From NCBI RefSeq assembly GCF_001411555.2, contig NC_049910.1, forward strand, positions 33,829,250-33,893,249: a DNA stretch of 64,000 bases, read 5' to 3'. A program made the translations under genes and the position numbers. The notes under the pieces were generated by a model that was not told the DNA's origin, searched no databases, and saw nothing but the letters and a program-made list of their open reading frames with translations. Positions 24,058 through 35,421 of the stretch are shown piece by piece; position 1 is the stretch's first letter; each line of letters opens with the position of its first letter. This stretch comes from Juglans regia. Taxonomy: Eukaryota > Streptophyta > Magnoliopsida > Fagales > Juglandaceae.

Positions 24058-26276
24058 ATGGGGATATTGTATGGCATGGTGGCCAGGGGTCACGTAGTGT
24101 TGGCGGAGTTCAGCGCCTTGCCGACGAACGCTAGAGACATAGCGAGGCAGGTTCTGGGGAGGGCACAGCAGGGAATCGAAGATAGCAATACCTCCTATTC
24201 CCATGATCGTTATATTTTTCACGTGAAAAAGACCGACGGCCTCACCGTTCTTTGCATGGCCGACGACGCCTTTGGACGTAAGTTTTTCGTTTTTTTTTTT
24301 TTTTTTTCTTAGTTTTTTCTCCAGTACTTCTTCTATTATTGTTCTTGTTCTAGTAGTGATGGTTTATTTTAAGTGCGCAATCGCCTGCAAATAATAACCA
24401 AGAGCATGAGAGCACGAGGAGTGGATTGTAGTATTAAAAGTTGAATCAGAGATTCAGAGACCTCTGTTCTGATGTGGGCATTCATTTTAATATCCTTTTT
24501 ATGCTTCTTGTTTAATAAAAAACGCTTTTTTGGTATGGAATTATGGTACTTCTGATGTGATTAAGCTGGCATGAATTTGGATTGAAAGAAGGAACTTTGG
24601 AGACTAATTTGGGAATGTTTGCGATGTGAGTCTCCAGTATTAAGATAAAGAATAGGAGATTGCAGTTATCTTTCCTTCTTTCGGGACAGGTTTGCATTCA
24701 TCTCAAATGATTATCAATGTCTCTCCTGTTTGGCGTATTTCCATTTAAAGGCAATTACGTGGAAATACGCCAAACAGGAGACATTGAAGATACGTCGAGC
24801 TAACATTTGAATGAAAAAGGAATCAGAATGGAAAAATGGCGAAATCACAGACTAATTGGGGTTTAAGGACATCCATGGGTGATTTCCCGGCTGTTTATAT
24901 GGTCTCTCTTGAAGGAAATTACTAAGAAGGGATTTTAAAATTTCAACAGGGGCATTGAAAAGAGACAGTTTTCGGGTCAGTGCAAATCAAGTAGTTCTCC
25001 CTCTGCATTTCGCCATTCTTAAAGAGCTTAATCTTGAATGGTGAAAGGGTTGAAATTAGGGGCTCTTTTGCTTAGACTTGCTGCTTGCTTTGAATTGCAG
25101 ATGCAGACGTTCAGTAATATGCTATAATTGCTGCATTAACCATGATCTCAGGATCTCTTCCTCTCAGATACTGCTCGAGTTGTTCTTTTTGTTGTCATCA
25201 TTATGGTTTGCAAGTAATGAAAGATTATTTATCAGTATGGAACAAATTGAATGCAGTTTCACCATCAGTTACTTTACAAAAAAACAATACTTTCTGTAAT
25301 GTTGTTTGTAAATTGTTATGCTTTCATGTAACTTGTGTCCACTAAAAATTACGAACAGGGAGAATCCCGTTTGCATTTCTTGAAGATATCCATCAAAAGT
25401 TTGTGAAAACTTATGGGCGTGCGATTCTTTCTGCTCCATTCTATGCCATGAATGATGAATTCTCAAGAATCTTGAGCCAAGAGATGGACCGTTACTCAAA
25501 TGATGCAAATGCCGATACATTAAATCGTTTGAAGGGTGAAATGAGTCAGGTTTGTTCATGAGCTCCCGCATTTTGCTTTACTTCTACTAAAAATATTTTT
25601 ATCTTTTTTTTTTTTTTTTAATTTTTTTTAATCTCTAATATGGTATCAAATGTTTGTTATTTTTTATTTATTTGTCAATCATGAGAATGATGAAAAGATA
25701 ACAATGAATAACATGATTTTTCTTGTTTCGCCTAATCAATCATGCATTCTAGTTTCCAAAGTACGTTTTGAAAAGTACTAGGATGCGGCATAGATAGAGT
25801 AGTTGATCCTATAATTTGGTAATTAATGTAGACTAATTAATTCTTTCATTTTTCTGGCCATCATGTGGTGATCACGATCGAAAGGTGCGAAGCGTGATGA
25901 TTGATAATATTGAAAAAGTGTTGGAGAAGGGTGACCGTTTGGCATTGCTGGTTGAGAAAACTACGACATTGCAAGGGAACACAGTTCGCTTCAAAAGGCA
26001 ATCCCGTCGTTTTAAAAACGCTCTATGGTGGAGAAATGTCAAGCTCACGTGAGTAATCGTCCACTTTCATGCACTGATCATATATATATATATATATGCT
26101 ATGCATGAAAGGTTTTAAGCCTTGCATTTTCAAACATGCGTATAGATCGTACTCAACATGTCTTGAAATTCCTCCTGTGTTTCAGGTTTGCCTTGGTATT
26201 TGTTCTCTTGATCATCATCTATGTTGTGCTTACATTTTTCTGTCGAGGTCCCTTGCTGCCTTCTTGCGTGAAGTAA
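24058..26276 (+). CDS. VAMP713: R-SNARE of the VAMP71 group (VAMP713-like), four exons
   Basis: Exons 24058-24277, 25359-25549, 25885-26048 and 26186-26276 join in frame with GT-AG introns to give 221 residues plus stop, the length I know for Arabidopsis VAMP713. The N-terminus MGILYGMVARGHVVLAEFSA begins a longin domain (about 1-120, with YIFHVKKTDGLTVLCMAD). A SNARE motif follows (about 125-185, DTLNRLKGEMSQVRSVMIDN, with the central-layer Arg that defines R-SNAREs in VEKGD/VEKTT context). The C-terminus is a hydrophobic anchor (FALVFVLLIIIYVVLTFF) with a short lumenal tail ending LPSCVK. The family mediates fusion at the vacuole membrane. All exons are open and I see no lesions. I chose ATG 24058 because it starts the longin domain. 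VAMP711/712/714 are the alternatives; the tail and middle region fit VAMP713 best. Confidence 0.93.
24714..24787. repeat. Near-perfect hairpin in intron 1 of the VAMP713-like gene
   Basis: Arms 24714-24743 and 24760-24787 are reverse complements except for a two-base insertion (TC) in the left arm, with a 16-base loop. The arms contain CTGTTTGGCGTATTTCC and its complement. It could be a small foldback element, or fold as RNA in the pre-mRNA. Confidence 0.8.
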
Positions 26277-26594
26277 ACAAAGCAATCCTACGTAAAACGA
26301 AGTACTACTTGTCCCTTTTTGTAGAGGTTACAATTGCTTGTACATGTGAGCATGCAAGTCCTGGCGTTGTCAACACATTGAAGTGGTATATACCGCTATA
26401 GCTGTGTGAAGTTTCCAAAGATCATTAATTTTGAGGTGTGAATTTTGGGAGATTCTTAATATATATTAGATGCAATTTTCTATGTTCAATATTGATGTAG
26501 AAAAGTAACATTGTAATTAACTTTCGTATTACATATAATTTTATATGATCAATGCAATAGAAAAATGAATATTCTTACTCAAATTAGCCCTTTC
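26277..26594. other. 3' flank of the VAMP713-like gene
   Basis: Probable 3' untranslated region and terminator area, AT-rich. No obvious canonical poly(A) signal can be singled out. Confidence 0.4.
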
Positions 26595-27379
26595 TGTCAC
26601 CCAAAACCTATGGCCCTACATTTTCGTCCGCCGGTTAGCACCCATCTCATGACTCATAAGGTGGAGCATAGCCCTCCCTCCACCCTGGCCCATTTCTACC
26701 CCCAACTTTGACTTCGTGGCCAGCTTTTTCCTTTTCCCATGCATTTGTAAGGGTATTTTCCCCACTTCACAAAGCCCACTAAGCCTCAGCCCAGTACCTG
26801 GCCTCAAGGTCACCAAGACCACGCTTGAAGCAAGGTGTCGACTAGGAAAATGGATCAAGTGACTGACATGATAGATCAACCTGACATCACTCGGCCACGT
26901 TTTGGACTCGTATGAAACGTAGCGGAAAATATGGAGAACCATCGATCCGCTGACATGGGAACATCTACGGCTCATAAAGGATAAAAGCAAGGCCAGGGAA
27001 CTTCGCCGCATTACTGACACCACTACCGAGCTACACGCCACATTGATGGTGCCGTCGCAGAACCACGCCGTATTGAAGAACTCTTACAGCAAGAATAGTA
27101 GGAGGGGCACGAACTCCATAGAGGCAGACATGATCTGCTCCTCCCCAGAGCCATGGTATAAATAGCACACCCCAGGTACGAGAAACTATCTCTAATCCCT
27201 AGACTCTCTTACTTATTTACAAACTTCTAAGAGAATTTACTACCTTTGACATTGGAGACTCCCCAGCCCCAAGGCTGTCCTCTCCTAGTTGCCTCTTTTC
27301 CTATCTTTTGCTGGCTCAAGTTCTGAATACCTGAGTTGTCAGAACCTGGCCCAAAGGCGTGCGAAACACTACGTTAACA
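26595..27379 (+). repeat. Candidate 5' LTR of the Tat-type element
   Basis: Starts TGTCACCC and ends GTTAACA; a TATAAATAGC phrase at about 27158-27167 suits an LTR promoter. It is followed at once by ATGACGCCATTTGTAGG, a decayed version of the TGGCGCC-type primer-binding sequence common in this lineage. The start is uncertain because no second LTR is available for comparison. Confidence 0.45.
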
Positions 27380-27539
27380 ATGACGCCATTTGTAGGATTT
27401 GAATTAGATCTTACGTGTACTTCGTACGCCTGAGGCAACCCATTCTAGACAACTTGGAAGCTCGCCAGTAGTGCCGGTGACAACCATTGGAGCTTGTCCA
27501 GCTCAATCCGGATTGACCAGAAGCTATGGCGAAGATTAG

Positions 27540-30428
27540 CAGTGAAATGATATCTAAAGCTCGGGGCGCCATGCAACAACTTCTCACCGAGCACTAGGAT
27601 GTATTTTCCTGGAGCCACGAGGATATGCCTAGAATAGCCCCGAAATCATACAACACAACCTTAGCATAGACCCAAAGGCCAAAGGAGTGAGACAGAAGTG
27701 CCGAAGTGTCAGTGCAGAAAAGAACGTCGCTATAGCTGAGGAATTGGACCGCATGTTGATCGCTGGATTCATTTGAGAAGCCCACTACCCGAAATGGCCA
27801 ATGTGGTACTTTTAAAGAAGCCAGACGGTAAATGGAGGATGTCTGTCGACTTCACTGACCTCAACAAAGCCTGCCCGAAAGATAGCTTCCCACTTCCCCA
27901 CATTGACTTAATTGTCGACTCCATGGTGGGTCACTGTATGCTCAGCTTCATGGACACCTACTTTGGGTAAAACCAAATTCGTATGAACCTCAAGGACGAA
28001 GAGAAGACTTCATTCATCACCGATTGACGACGATTCCTTTTGGGCTTAAGAACGTGGTTGCCACCTACCAGTGGCTAGTCAATAGCATGTTTAAAAATCA
28101 AATAGGAAAAAACATGGAGGTCTATATGGATGACTTGCTGGTTAAGAGTGGGACCTTGGAACAACACCTAGACGACTTAAGGGAGACTTTCACAATACTA
28201 AGGCAGTACCAAATGAAGCTGAGCCCGGCAAAGTGTGCCTTTGATGTTGGATCGAAGAAGTTCTTAGGATTCATAGTATCAAAATGCGGAGTTGAAGCCA
28301 ACACGAAAAAAGTGGTGGCCATCCTCAACATGGCCCCACCCCGAAACATAAACAAGGTGCAAAGGCTGGCTTGGCTCTCAACAGGTTCGTGTCAAGGTCC
28401 ACTGATAAGTGCCTACCTTTCTCAAGGTCCTACGAAAGGCACGAGCATGGGATGGCGAGTGCGACCTAGCGTTTGAAGCTCTAAAAAAAGTACCTCACGA
28501 GCCCACTACTCTTCAGCCAACCCCGATGTGGGGAGACGCTAACCCTGTATCTAGCAGTCACCCCTAGGCTGCCTCCTCAACTTTGGTGTGTGAAGAGAAT
28601 GGAGTCCAGAGGCCGGTCTACTACACCAGCCAAGCGTATCGGGGGCTGAAGCTAGATATCCCAGTATAGAACAGCTGGCCTTTACGCTGGAAGTTGCGCT
28701 CGTACTTCCAAGCTCACCTAGTAAGTGCCCTCACAGAAACCCTCCTAAAAAGGTACAACAACGATGGGATGCCTCAGGTCAGCTCATGATATGGGCAGTT
28801 GAGTTGAGCAAATTCGACATCGACTATGCACTGCGGAACACCATCAAAGGACAACTGCTAGCAGACTTCGTTGCTGAGTTTACCGGTTTCCCGGTAGAGA
28901 ACGATAATGCACCACTCGTGAAACCCTGACAAGTATTCGTTAACGGCTCATCTTGTCAGGCTAGAGGGGGAGTGGGAGTTCACATCGTTACATCCAAGGG
29001 AGAGAAGTACAATTAAGCCATCAAATTGGCCTTTTTGAACGACGAACAAAGAGACGGAGTATGAAGCGCTGCTTTCAGGGCTAATGGTGGGCAGGTCTTT
29101 TAGGTGCCACCATAATTGAGGTACGGGCTGACTCTCAGGTAGTGGTCAATCAAGTGCGAGGGAAGTTTGCTGTAAAAAGTAAAAAATTGAAAAAAAGACC
29201 TTAGCACTAGTGGAAGCCAAGCGCCTTTATTTCAAGTATTTCCAAATTTAGCAAGTGCTGATGGTAGAAAATAAAAAAGTGGACAAATTGGCATGTGCGG
29301 CGTCCGGATAGGAGGACTCCCCCTGCTAGAGCACACAATGATTCGAACCTTGGAAGTACTTTCTGTAGGGATTGATGTAATGTAAATACTGCCCAACAGG
29401 TTGGGCTGAGGACATACTCAAGTATTTGGAAACGAATAAGGTGCCAGAGGACAGACATGAGGCCAGGAAGATTATAAATAGAGCAGTGCTACACTCTAAC
29501 ACGAGGGAATTCTGTATTGGAGGGGCCACTCATGCTTCTCGCTTCTCTTGAGGTGCATCTCTCCGGAAGAAGAGCAATACATGTTGGCAGAAATACATGA
29601 AGGGATCTGTGGGAGTCACTCAAGAGGAAAGGTGCTGCTGGCTAGGGAAGTAAGGAGGGCGGGGTATTACTGGCCTCGGGCCCTATGGGACACTAAGGAA
29701 GATGCACGAAAATGTTAGAAGTGCCAAGAATACACATGCCGAGGCCTTAACAACATCACATGGTTCCTACGGAAGATTACGGTATGTATGTTTGACATCC
29801 AGCTTACTATCATATAAGATAACGGGTGACAATTGGATTCCGATCATTATCGTAATTGGTGTCGAGAATTGGAGATTGAGTTTCGGTACTCATTCCCTGG
29901 ACACCCCCAGTCTAACGGGCAAGTTGAGACGACCAACAAAACACTGATGAGAATGCTCAAGAAGTAGCTTGATGACAGAAATGGGGTGTGGGTAGAAGAA
30001 CTCCCCGCCATCTTGGGGGCCTACTGGGTCACAGTGAAAACACTGACTGGGGAAACTCCTTTTACCCTCACTTACGACCACAAGGCGATGCCATTAGTAG
30101 AGATCGAAATCCCCACCTACATAGTTCAGCACTTCGAGCAAGAATCCAATCATAGGCGGCTAGAGAAACTACTTGATTTGTTGAAAGAAGACAGAATGGA
30201 AGAAGTTAGAATGGAAGTCAAAATAAGAACCGCATCCAACAAAAGAAAGGCTGAGAGATGCTTCAAGAAACAGGCACGCCTGAGAACATTCAAGGTTGGG
30301 AATCTCGTACTCAAAGAGACAGGAACAACAACGTGGGACGAAGGAAAGCTAGGCCCCCGATGGTAGGGCCCCTACATGGTCACAGCCACAAACCGCCCAG
30401 GCTCCTACCGGCTCCTTGGAAAGCCAAA
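27540..30428 (+). pseudogene. Tat-lineage gypsy pol remnant (RT, RNase H, extra RNase H, integrase)
   Basis: The order of motifs on the plus strand is as follows. Pre-RT has WSHEDMPRIAP (about 27610). RT has VVLLKKPDGKWRMSVDFTDL, DLNKACPKDSFPLP and MLSFMDTYFG (27773-27970), then TIPFGLKNV and VYMDDLLVKS (28024-28476). A second, ribonuclease-H-like region follows with VFVNGSSCQARGGVGVHI (about 28930), as expected for the extra RNase H of Tat elements. An integrase zinc-finger-like stretch lies near 29590-29730, and the integrase C-terminus has ELPAILGAYWVTVKTLTGET (29986-30366). Stops and frameshifts are frequent, and the catalytic core of the integrase is largely missing between about 29780 and 29870. 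gag and protease are absent: pre-RT starts within about 170 bp of the primer-binding site. Confidence 0.85.
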
Positions 30429-30561
30429 TATCTATGGAAATTTTATTGCTAAGCTAATTGATTGTCGTAAATTTATATATCTCCATGCACACGTTACAAG
30501 CTCTAGTTTCAGGAACATGACATAACCCACCAACGAACTCTCCACCAACAAAATCAACTTA

Positions 30562-31439
30562 GGCCTCGTTTGCTTTCAGAAATGAGATGAGATAAGATTT
30601 TTTGAGATATGTGTGAATAGTATTGAGATATGTTAAGTATAGATGAGATAAAATGAGATAAGATAACATATATATTTGTTTATAGAGATGAGATGTGATT
30701 AGTTTGACTTTTTTGTGAAGTATTTATGGTTGTGGGACCCACAGCCGTTTTGCTTTTTTTTTTTTTTTGCTTTTTCTTGGGCTGTGTTGCATTTTGTTTT
30801 TTTTTTCACACATTTCGACGTTACTGCCACTGGGACCCAGCAATGGTTGTGGGACCCACAACCGTTTTGCTTTTTGCTTTTTTGCTTTTTCGCTTTTTCC
30901 TGGGCTGTGTTGCATTTTGTTTTTTTTTTTTTTCACACATTTCAGCGTTACTGCCACTGGGACCCACTAATGGTTGTGGGACCCACAGTCATTTTGCATT
31001 TTTTTTTGCTTTTTCCTAGGCTGTGTTGTGTTTTTTTTTCCCACACATTTCGGTGTTACTGGCACTGGGACCCATTAAAGGTTGTGGGACCCCGAACCGT
31101 TTTGCATCTTTTTTTTTTTTTTTGCTTTTTCCTGGGCTGTATTGCATTTTTTTTTCCACACATTTCGACGTTACTACCACTGAGACCCACTAATGTTTAC
31201 CACTAGGATCCACTCATAAAAGTTATTTGCTACCGAAGATGAACACAAGAGAAAGAAAGGATAGGCCCACTGGCAACTTTTTATGTGTTTGGTACAGTTG
31301 ATGAATAGTGATAAAATAATGAGAGATGAAATGAGATGAAAAATAGGTATTTTTTTTTAGAAAGTGTCTAATCGTACAAAACTTAGAAAAGTTTTCAAAG
31401 TTTTGTGTTTCATCTCTCAAAGTCAAAGCAAACGAGGCC
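30562..31439. mobile_element. Tourist-like (PIF/Harbinger-type) MITE, 878 bp, with internal tandem array
   Basis: Terminal inverted repeats GGCCTCGTTTGCTTT (from 30562) and AAAGCAAACGAGGCC (to 31439) are perfect over 15 bases. Both are flanked by the 3-bp duplication TTA (30559-30561 and 31440-31442). Both the ends and the duplication are what Tourist-like elements show. The interior is almost filled by a tandem array (30727-31195). No transposase is encoded. Confidence 0.85.
30727..31195. repeat. Tandem array, four units of about 108-128 bp
   Basis: Units start at about 30727, 30843, 30971 and 31079, each with GGTTGTGGGACCC, then a T-rich tract, GGGCTGTGTTG, another T run, CACACATTTC, and a CACTGGGACCCA-like end. 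Length differences come mostly from the T runs. Long apparent frames across it (for example 30715-31206) are translations of the repeat and are not genes. Confidence 0.9.
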
Positions 31440-31539
31440 TTAGTCTCCATTAGCAAAGTCAACTCCATCAATGTGATCTACATTAGCAAAATTAACGAAA
31501 TCTCCATCAACAACTTACCTCCCCGCTTGGCAAAAGGGG

Positions 31540-33010
31540 CGAGTGTAATGCCTAAGGCTGCTCTACCCCTCTCGTGGAGGAGTGTAGGTCAGCTCTTGAC
31601 CACCCGAAGATGAAGACTTACCTTCCTCGTAAACGTCAAAGGAGGGAACGAGCCTAATAACAAATTGCTCGAATGGTTTACCTCCTTACGGAATACCATA
31701 AGGAAAGGTAGGTCTAAAAGTTACCTTGTCCCCTTGTAGCGAAGAGTGGGATCAGCCCCACGGCTACCCGAATAACTTACCCTGACCTCCGCTGCAACGA
31801 AGTATGGGATCGGTGCCAGCTTGACCCAAACTTACCCTTCCCTGTGATGTCAATAGGCGGGAGTAGGTCTAGTCCCAAGCTTCCCGAACAACTTACCTCC
31901 CCACGAAGGATGATAGGTGAGCAGGCAGCTCAACCTCTTCATCTTGGAGAGTGGGACCAACCTCCTGGCTACCAGAATAACTTACCCCCAACCCCATCAT
32001 GACGAAGGAATGGACCAACCACATCGATGTCTGAATTACCTCCCAAGTGAGGCACCAAAGGGAAAGGTAGGCCTGGAGGTTGCCTTTCCCTCCCACAATG
32101 AAGTGTGGGTCAGTCCTCAGCTACCTGCTTTTTTTTTTTTTTTTACCTTCCTTTTAAGCGTCAATGGACAGGAGTGGATTCAACAACAGATTGTCCGAAT
32201 GGCTTACCACTATGCTAGATATCATATGGAAGGTAGGCCTAAAGGTTGCTTTTTCCCTCCCGCAGCTGAGAGTGGGTTCAGCCCCACGGCAACCCCAATT
32301 AACTTGCCCCGACCACCGCTACGACGAAATGTGGGATCAACCCTAGCCTGACCTAAACTTACGCTTTTCTGCGGTGTCAACAGGTGGGAGCAGGTCTAGA
32401 TATAGACTACCCGAACAACCTACCTCTTGCGGGGAACAAAGGGCCGGGATGAGCAAAAGAATGCCTTGTCCCTCCTACGAAGGAGAACAAGTTCAGCCCC
32501 GAGGCTACCTGAATACTTACCTCGACCTCCACTGCAGTGAAGGAGCGGATAAGCATATCGTTGTCCGAATTTCCTCCCCGGGGGACAAAGAGGCAGTTTG
32601 GCATGAGTGATTTAAACCTTTTCCCTATGGAGTGTGGGCCAAGTCTATTGACCGCCCGAATATTAGAGCAAAAAGCACGGACATCAACAACATGGACAAC
32701 AACAGCGTGGCAGAAAACGACAAACACAGTACGACATAAACCAAGAGGCCCAGGTTTGTGAAATCTACTCCTACCTTTAAGAGCAAAATAATGAAAGCAT
32801 TCTTATCTTCCTACCAGGAATCAAATACAAAATGCTAATGGAGATATATGGGTGCACTACCCGAATAGCTTACCTCTCCATAGACCAAGGAGGTAGGCCG
32901 AGCCCTAGGCAGCCTTGTCTCCCAGCGACGAAGAGTAAGATCAGCCCCACGGCTACCCAAAGAATAGATCTCCGCCATCATCACTGCCAAGAGCAGCCCG
33001 GCCTACTCAC
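31540..33010 (+). repeat. Repeat-rich 3' region of the Tat element, including a 525-bp tandem duplication
   Basis: The phrase TACCTTCC, a TCAA(A/T)GGA word and ATTG(C/T)(T/C)CGAATGG occur at about 31618 and again at about 32143, and the next about 280 bp are clearly alignable, giving a period near 525 bp. Smaller related phrases (CAGCCCCACGGCTACCC, AACTTACC) recur throughout to about 33010. No coding sequence is supported. Confidence 0.65.
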
Positions 33011-34350
33011 CCAGCTATGCGGGAAAGGCATGGAGACGACTGCATGCCCAAGTAAAGCACGGCGATGCAAAGTGAAAGGATAAAAGAATTGGGTGAGGTA
33101 AAGCCCAACAAAAAGGCGGACAATGAAATGAGGAAGTCGGCGTAAGGAGAATGTAGAGAAACATTTGCCTCATCAAACAAAGTCGCTAAGGCCTCATGAG
33201 AATGACAACACAACAAAGGAGGATGAAAACAGCACGAACAAGAAAGCTGTTGCCCATTGGGGTTGTTAGATGTAGGCCGAACATTGGTTGGTTGGACCAT
33301 AAAGCCCTGTATGACAAATCTTTGTGGCCCAAACACCCGGCTAGCCACAAAAGAAAGAAGAATGAAACAACGGAGGAAAAATGTGCGAAGATACATAGTT
33401 GAACATAGTCAACAAAAGGTAATATCATTAATCATTCACATCTGCAACACGAGGCTGTAGAGTTACGGAGAGCAAGGTACAACATAAACGACTAATTGCA
33501 ATGATACATGTCTAAAGCCAGCTGAGAGCGACAGAAAGTCAGGAAGGCATTATCAAGTAAAATCGCATGGAGGTACCGAGAGGACAACTACCCGAGAAGG
33601 GCAAACGAACACAGCGCAAACAAATGAACAGACAACTTGCAGGGCATTAAGGAATCCTATAATTTCTTGTAGCAAATCCACCCAGGCCGGCCGCAAAAGA
33701 AGAAGAAGAAAAAGAAAGAGGGAAAAGAAGACAAAACAAAACGACGTAGAATAATGCATAAAGACAAATAGCCAGGCACAACAAAATATAAGGCGATATC
33801 ATTAATCATAACAAGTTACAACATAAAGCCGCAGAGTTACAAAGAACAAGTTATAACATAAAGCCGCGGAGTTACAAAGAACAAGTTACAATATCAAAGC
33901 CTCAAAGCAACAAAGAGCAAGACACATTGTAAGGCGGCTCATCACAACAACATACCGCCAAAGTTAGCAGGGTACGACAGAAAGTGGTAAGAGTGTGGTG
34001 AACCAGAGCCTGATCAGATCATATTTAAGTGGAAGTGGCAGATAGAGATTTCCATCACTACGACGTGTCGAGAAAGCCCGAGGTTATCTCTAAAAACCGA
34101 TAAGGATGTAATGGGGCAACTAATTAAGTTGTAAGGTAGCATTGATTGCCCAGAAGCAGCTGGAAACCATCCGCCAGCTGAGTAGAGGTATGAGAAATTG
34201 TTGGAGGAGGTGTAAACAACAGACAAGAATGGCCTCAAAGAGGAGCTCAATAAGCAAAATAGCGAGAGTGATGAGAGCTCAATAAGCAAAAGGGCGAGAA
34301 CAAGAAGCTAAAAAGGAGGTTTGAGGCCACAACACCAGAGAAAGACAAGA
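33011..34350. other. Non-coding Tat 3' region
   Basis: No gene supported. It contains the 35-bp repeats listed separately. Confidence 0.45.
33810..33914. repeat. Three tandem 35-bp repeats
   Basis: Units at 33810-33844, 33845-33879 and 33880-33914, each beginning AACAAGTTA and ending (A/C)AAAG. A diverged relative lies at about 33440-33490. Confidence 0.75.
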
Positions 34351-34400
34351 TGATCTGCCCGGAAGGAGTTGTGTGTCTTGTGGCCAAGGAAAGTCAACCT

Positions 34401-35046
34401 TCAGCGGGCAGGATCATTCCCAGCGGGGCTACCACCGAATGCGCTCGGAATTAGACCTTTCCCGAGAAGAGCACCCCGCTCTAGGGACTCCTTATCCGAA
34501 GGATGATCCCTCACACACAGGACCCTCAAGTCACACTGAGGGTTCTGAAGAACGTGAGTCTTTATCCGCTCTAAGCTGTCGGTATAACCGAGGAACCATG
34601 CGTCGTCGCGAATACCATTGACATATGATAACTCCTCCCACAGACTACGAATACTAGCTTCACGAGGTTCTAAAACCCGCACTGGCCTCACCTTGGTCAG
34701 CCTCCAAGTCCCTCATCCGCTTGCTTTCCTCCTCTAGGGCTTTTCTATTGTCCGTCAGAGACTTGTTAGCATCCTTGAACTGCTTCGTCAGCCATTTGTT
34801 CGTCCAGTTGTAGGAATCCTGCCGCTAGCGCAGTTCCCTTATTTTTGGCCTACAGCAACTCAAGCTCCAGCTGACAGTTGCCGAGAGACTGCTACAACAC
34901 CTCCCTTGCCTCGGAAGCAAGCGCAACCAAGATTCGAAGGGCGTCAACTTCGCCCTGGGATCTTGACAAGTCGGCGAGGGGGGGCTTCGTTTGCTTGCAC
35001 AGTTGGCCTTAGACTCCACGCCCCAGCACATGTGAGTAGACTCCAC
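34401..35046 (-). pseudogene. Antisense coding remnant in the Tat 3' region
   Basis: The minus strand reads a helical, charged stretch (ALEEESKRMRDLEADQGEAS near 34690-34750). After a frameshift and stops it reads SLWEELSYVNGIRDDAWFLG and further to a natural-looking end SAFGGSPAGNDPAR (34401-34691). It runs opposite to the Tat pol. Antisense open frames near the 3' side are known for some Tat-lineage elements, but I cannot name the protein. It is broken by at least one frameshift and several stops. Confidence 0.45.
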
Positions 35047-35099
35047 ACACTCACTTCATATAGCTTAATTTACACTACATCTTTTGGGCTCCAATCCCA

Positions 35100-35381
35100 C
35101 CCTTTCTACCTAACAAGTTATTTATGATAAAAATTATTATTTATAATAAAAATAGACTAATTTAACATGATACAATAATTTATGAAAGAAATAACTTATA
35201 ACAAATAAATCGTTTTCTTGTATTGCTGGTGATACTACTTTTCCACGAGGAACAACTATCATATTTTCATTTATTTATGGATGCAGAACAATAGATTCTC
35301 ATCGATTGCCTCATGAATAGTTAGTTTTATCGTTTTGCATCGCCACAACATGAAAGGAATGAAAACAAACGAAAAAAGAAG

Positions 35382-35421
<40 letters not shown>

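Larger units (their letters stand above)
26595..35050 (+). mobile_element. Decayed Ty3-gypsy element, Tat lineage, lacking gag and a recognisable 3' LTR
   Basis: A candidate 5' LTR (26595-27379) is followed by a degraded primer-binding-like sequence, a broken pol (about 27540-30428), a long non-coding repeat-rich 3' region (31540-33010 and beyond) and an antisense coding remnant (34401-35046). Long 3' regions with tandem repeats and antisense frames are known in Tat-lineage elements. The Tourist-like MITE 30562-31439 inserted after pol. No copy of the 5' LTR is seen downstream, so the right boundary is approximate. Confidence 0.65.

Noticed and set aside
30715..31206. 163-codon plus-strand frame, and overlapping frames in other phases
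   Set aside because: Translation of the T-rich tandem array inside the MITE; the Phe-rich repeats change phase between units and match no protein family.
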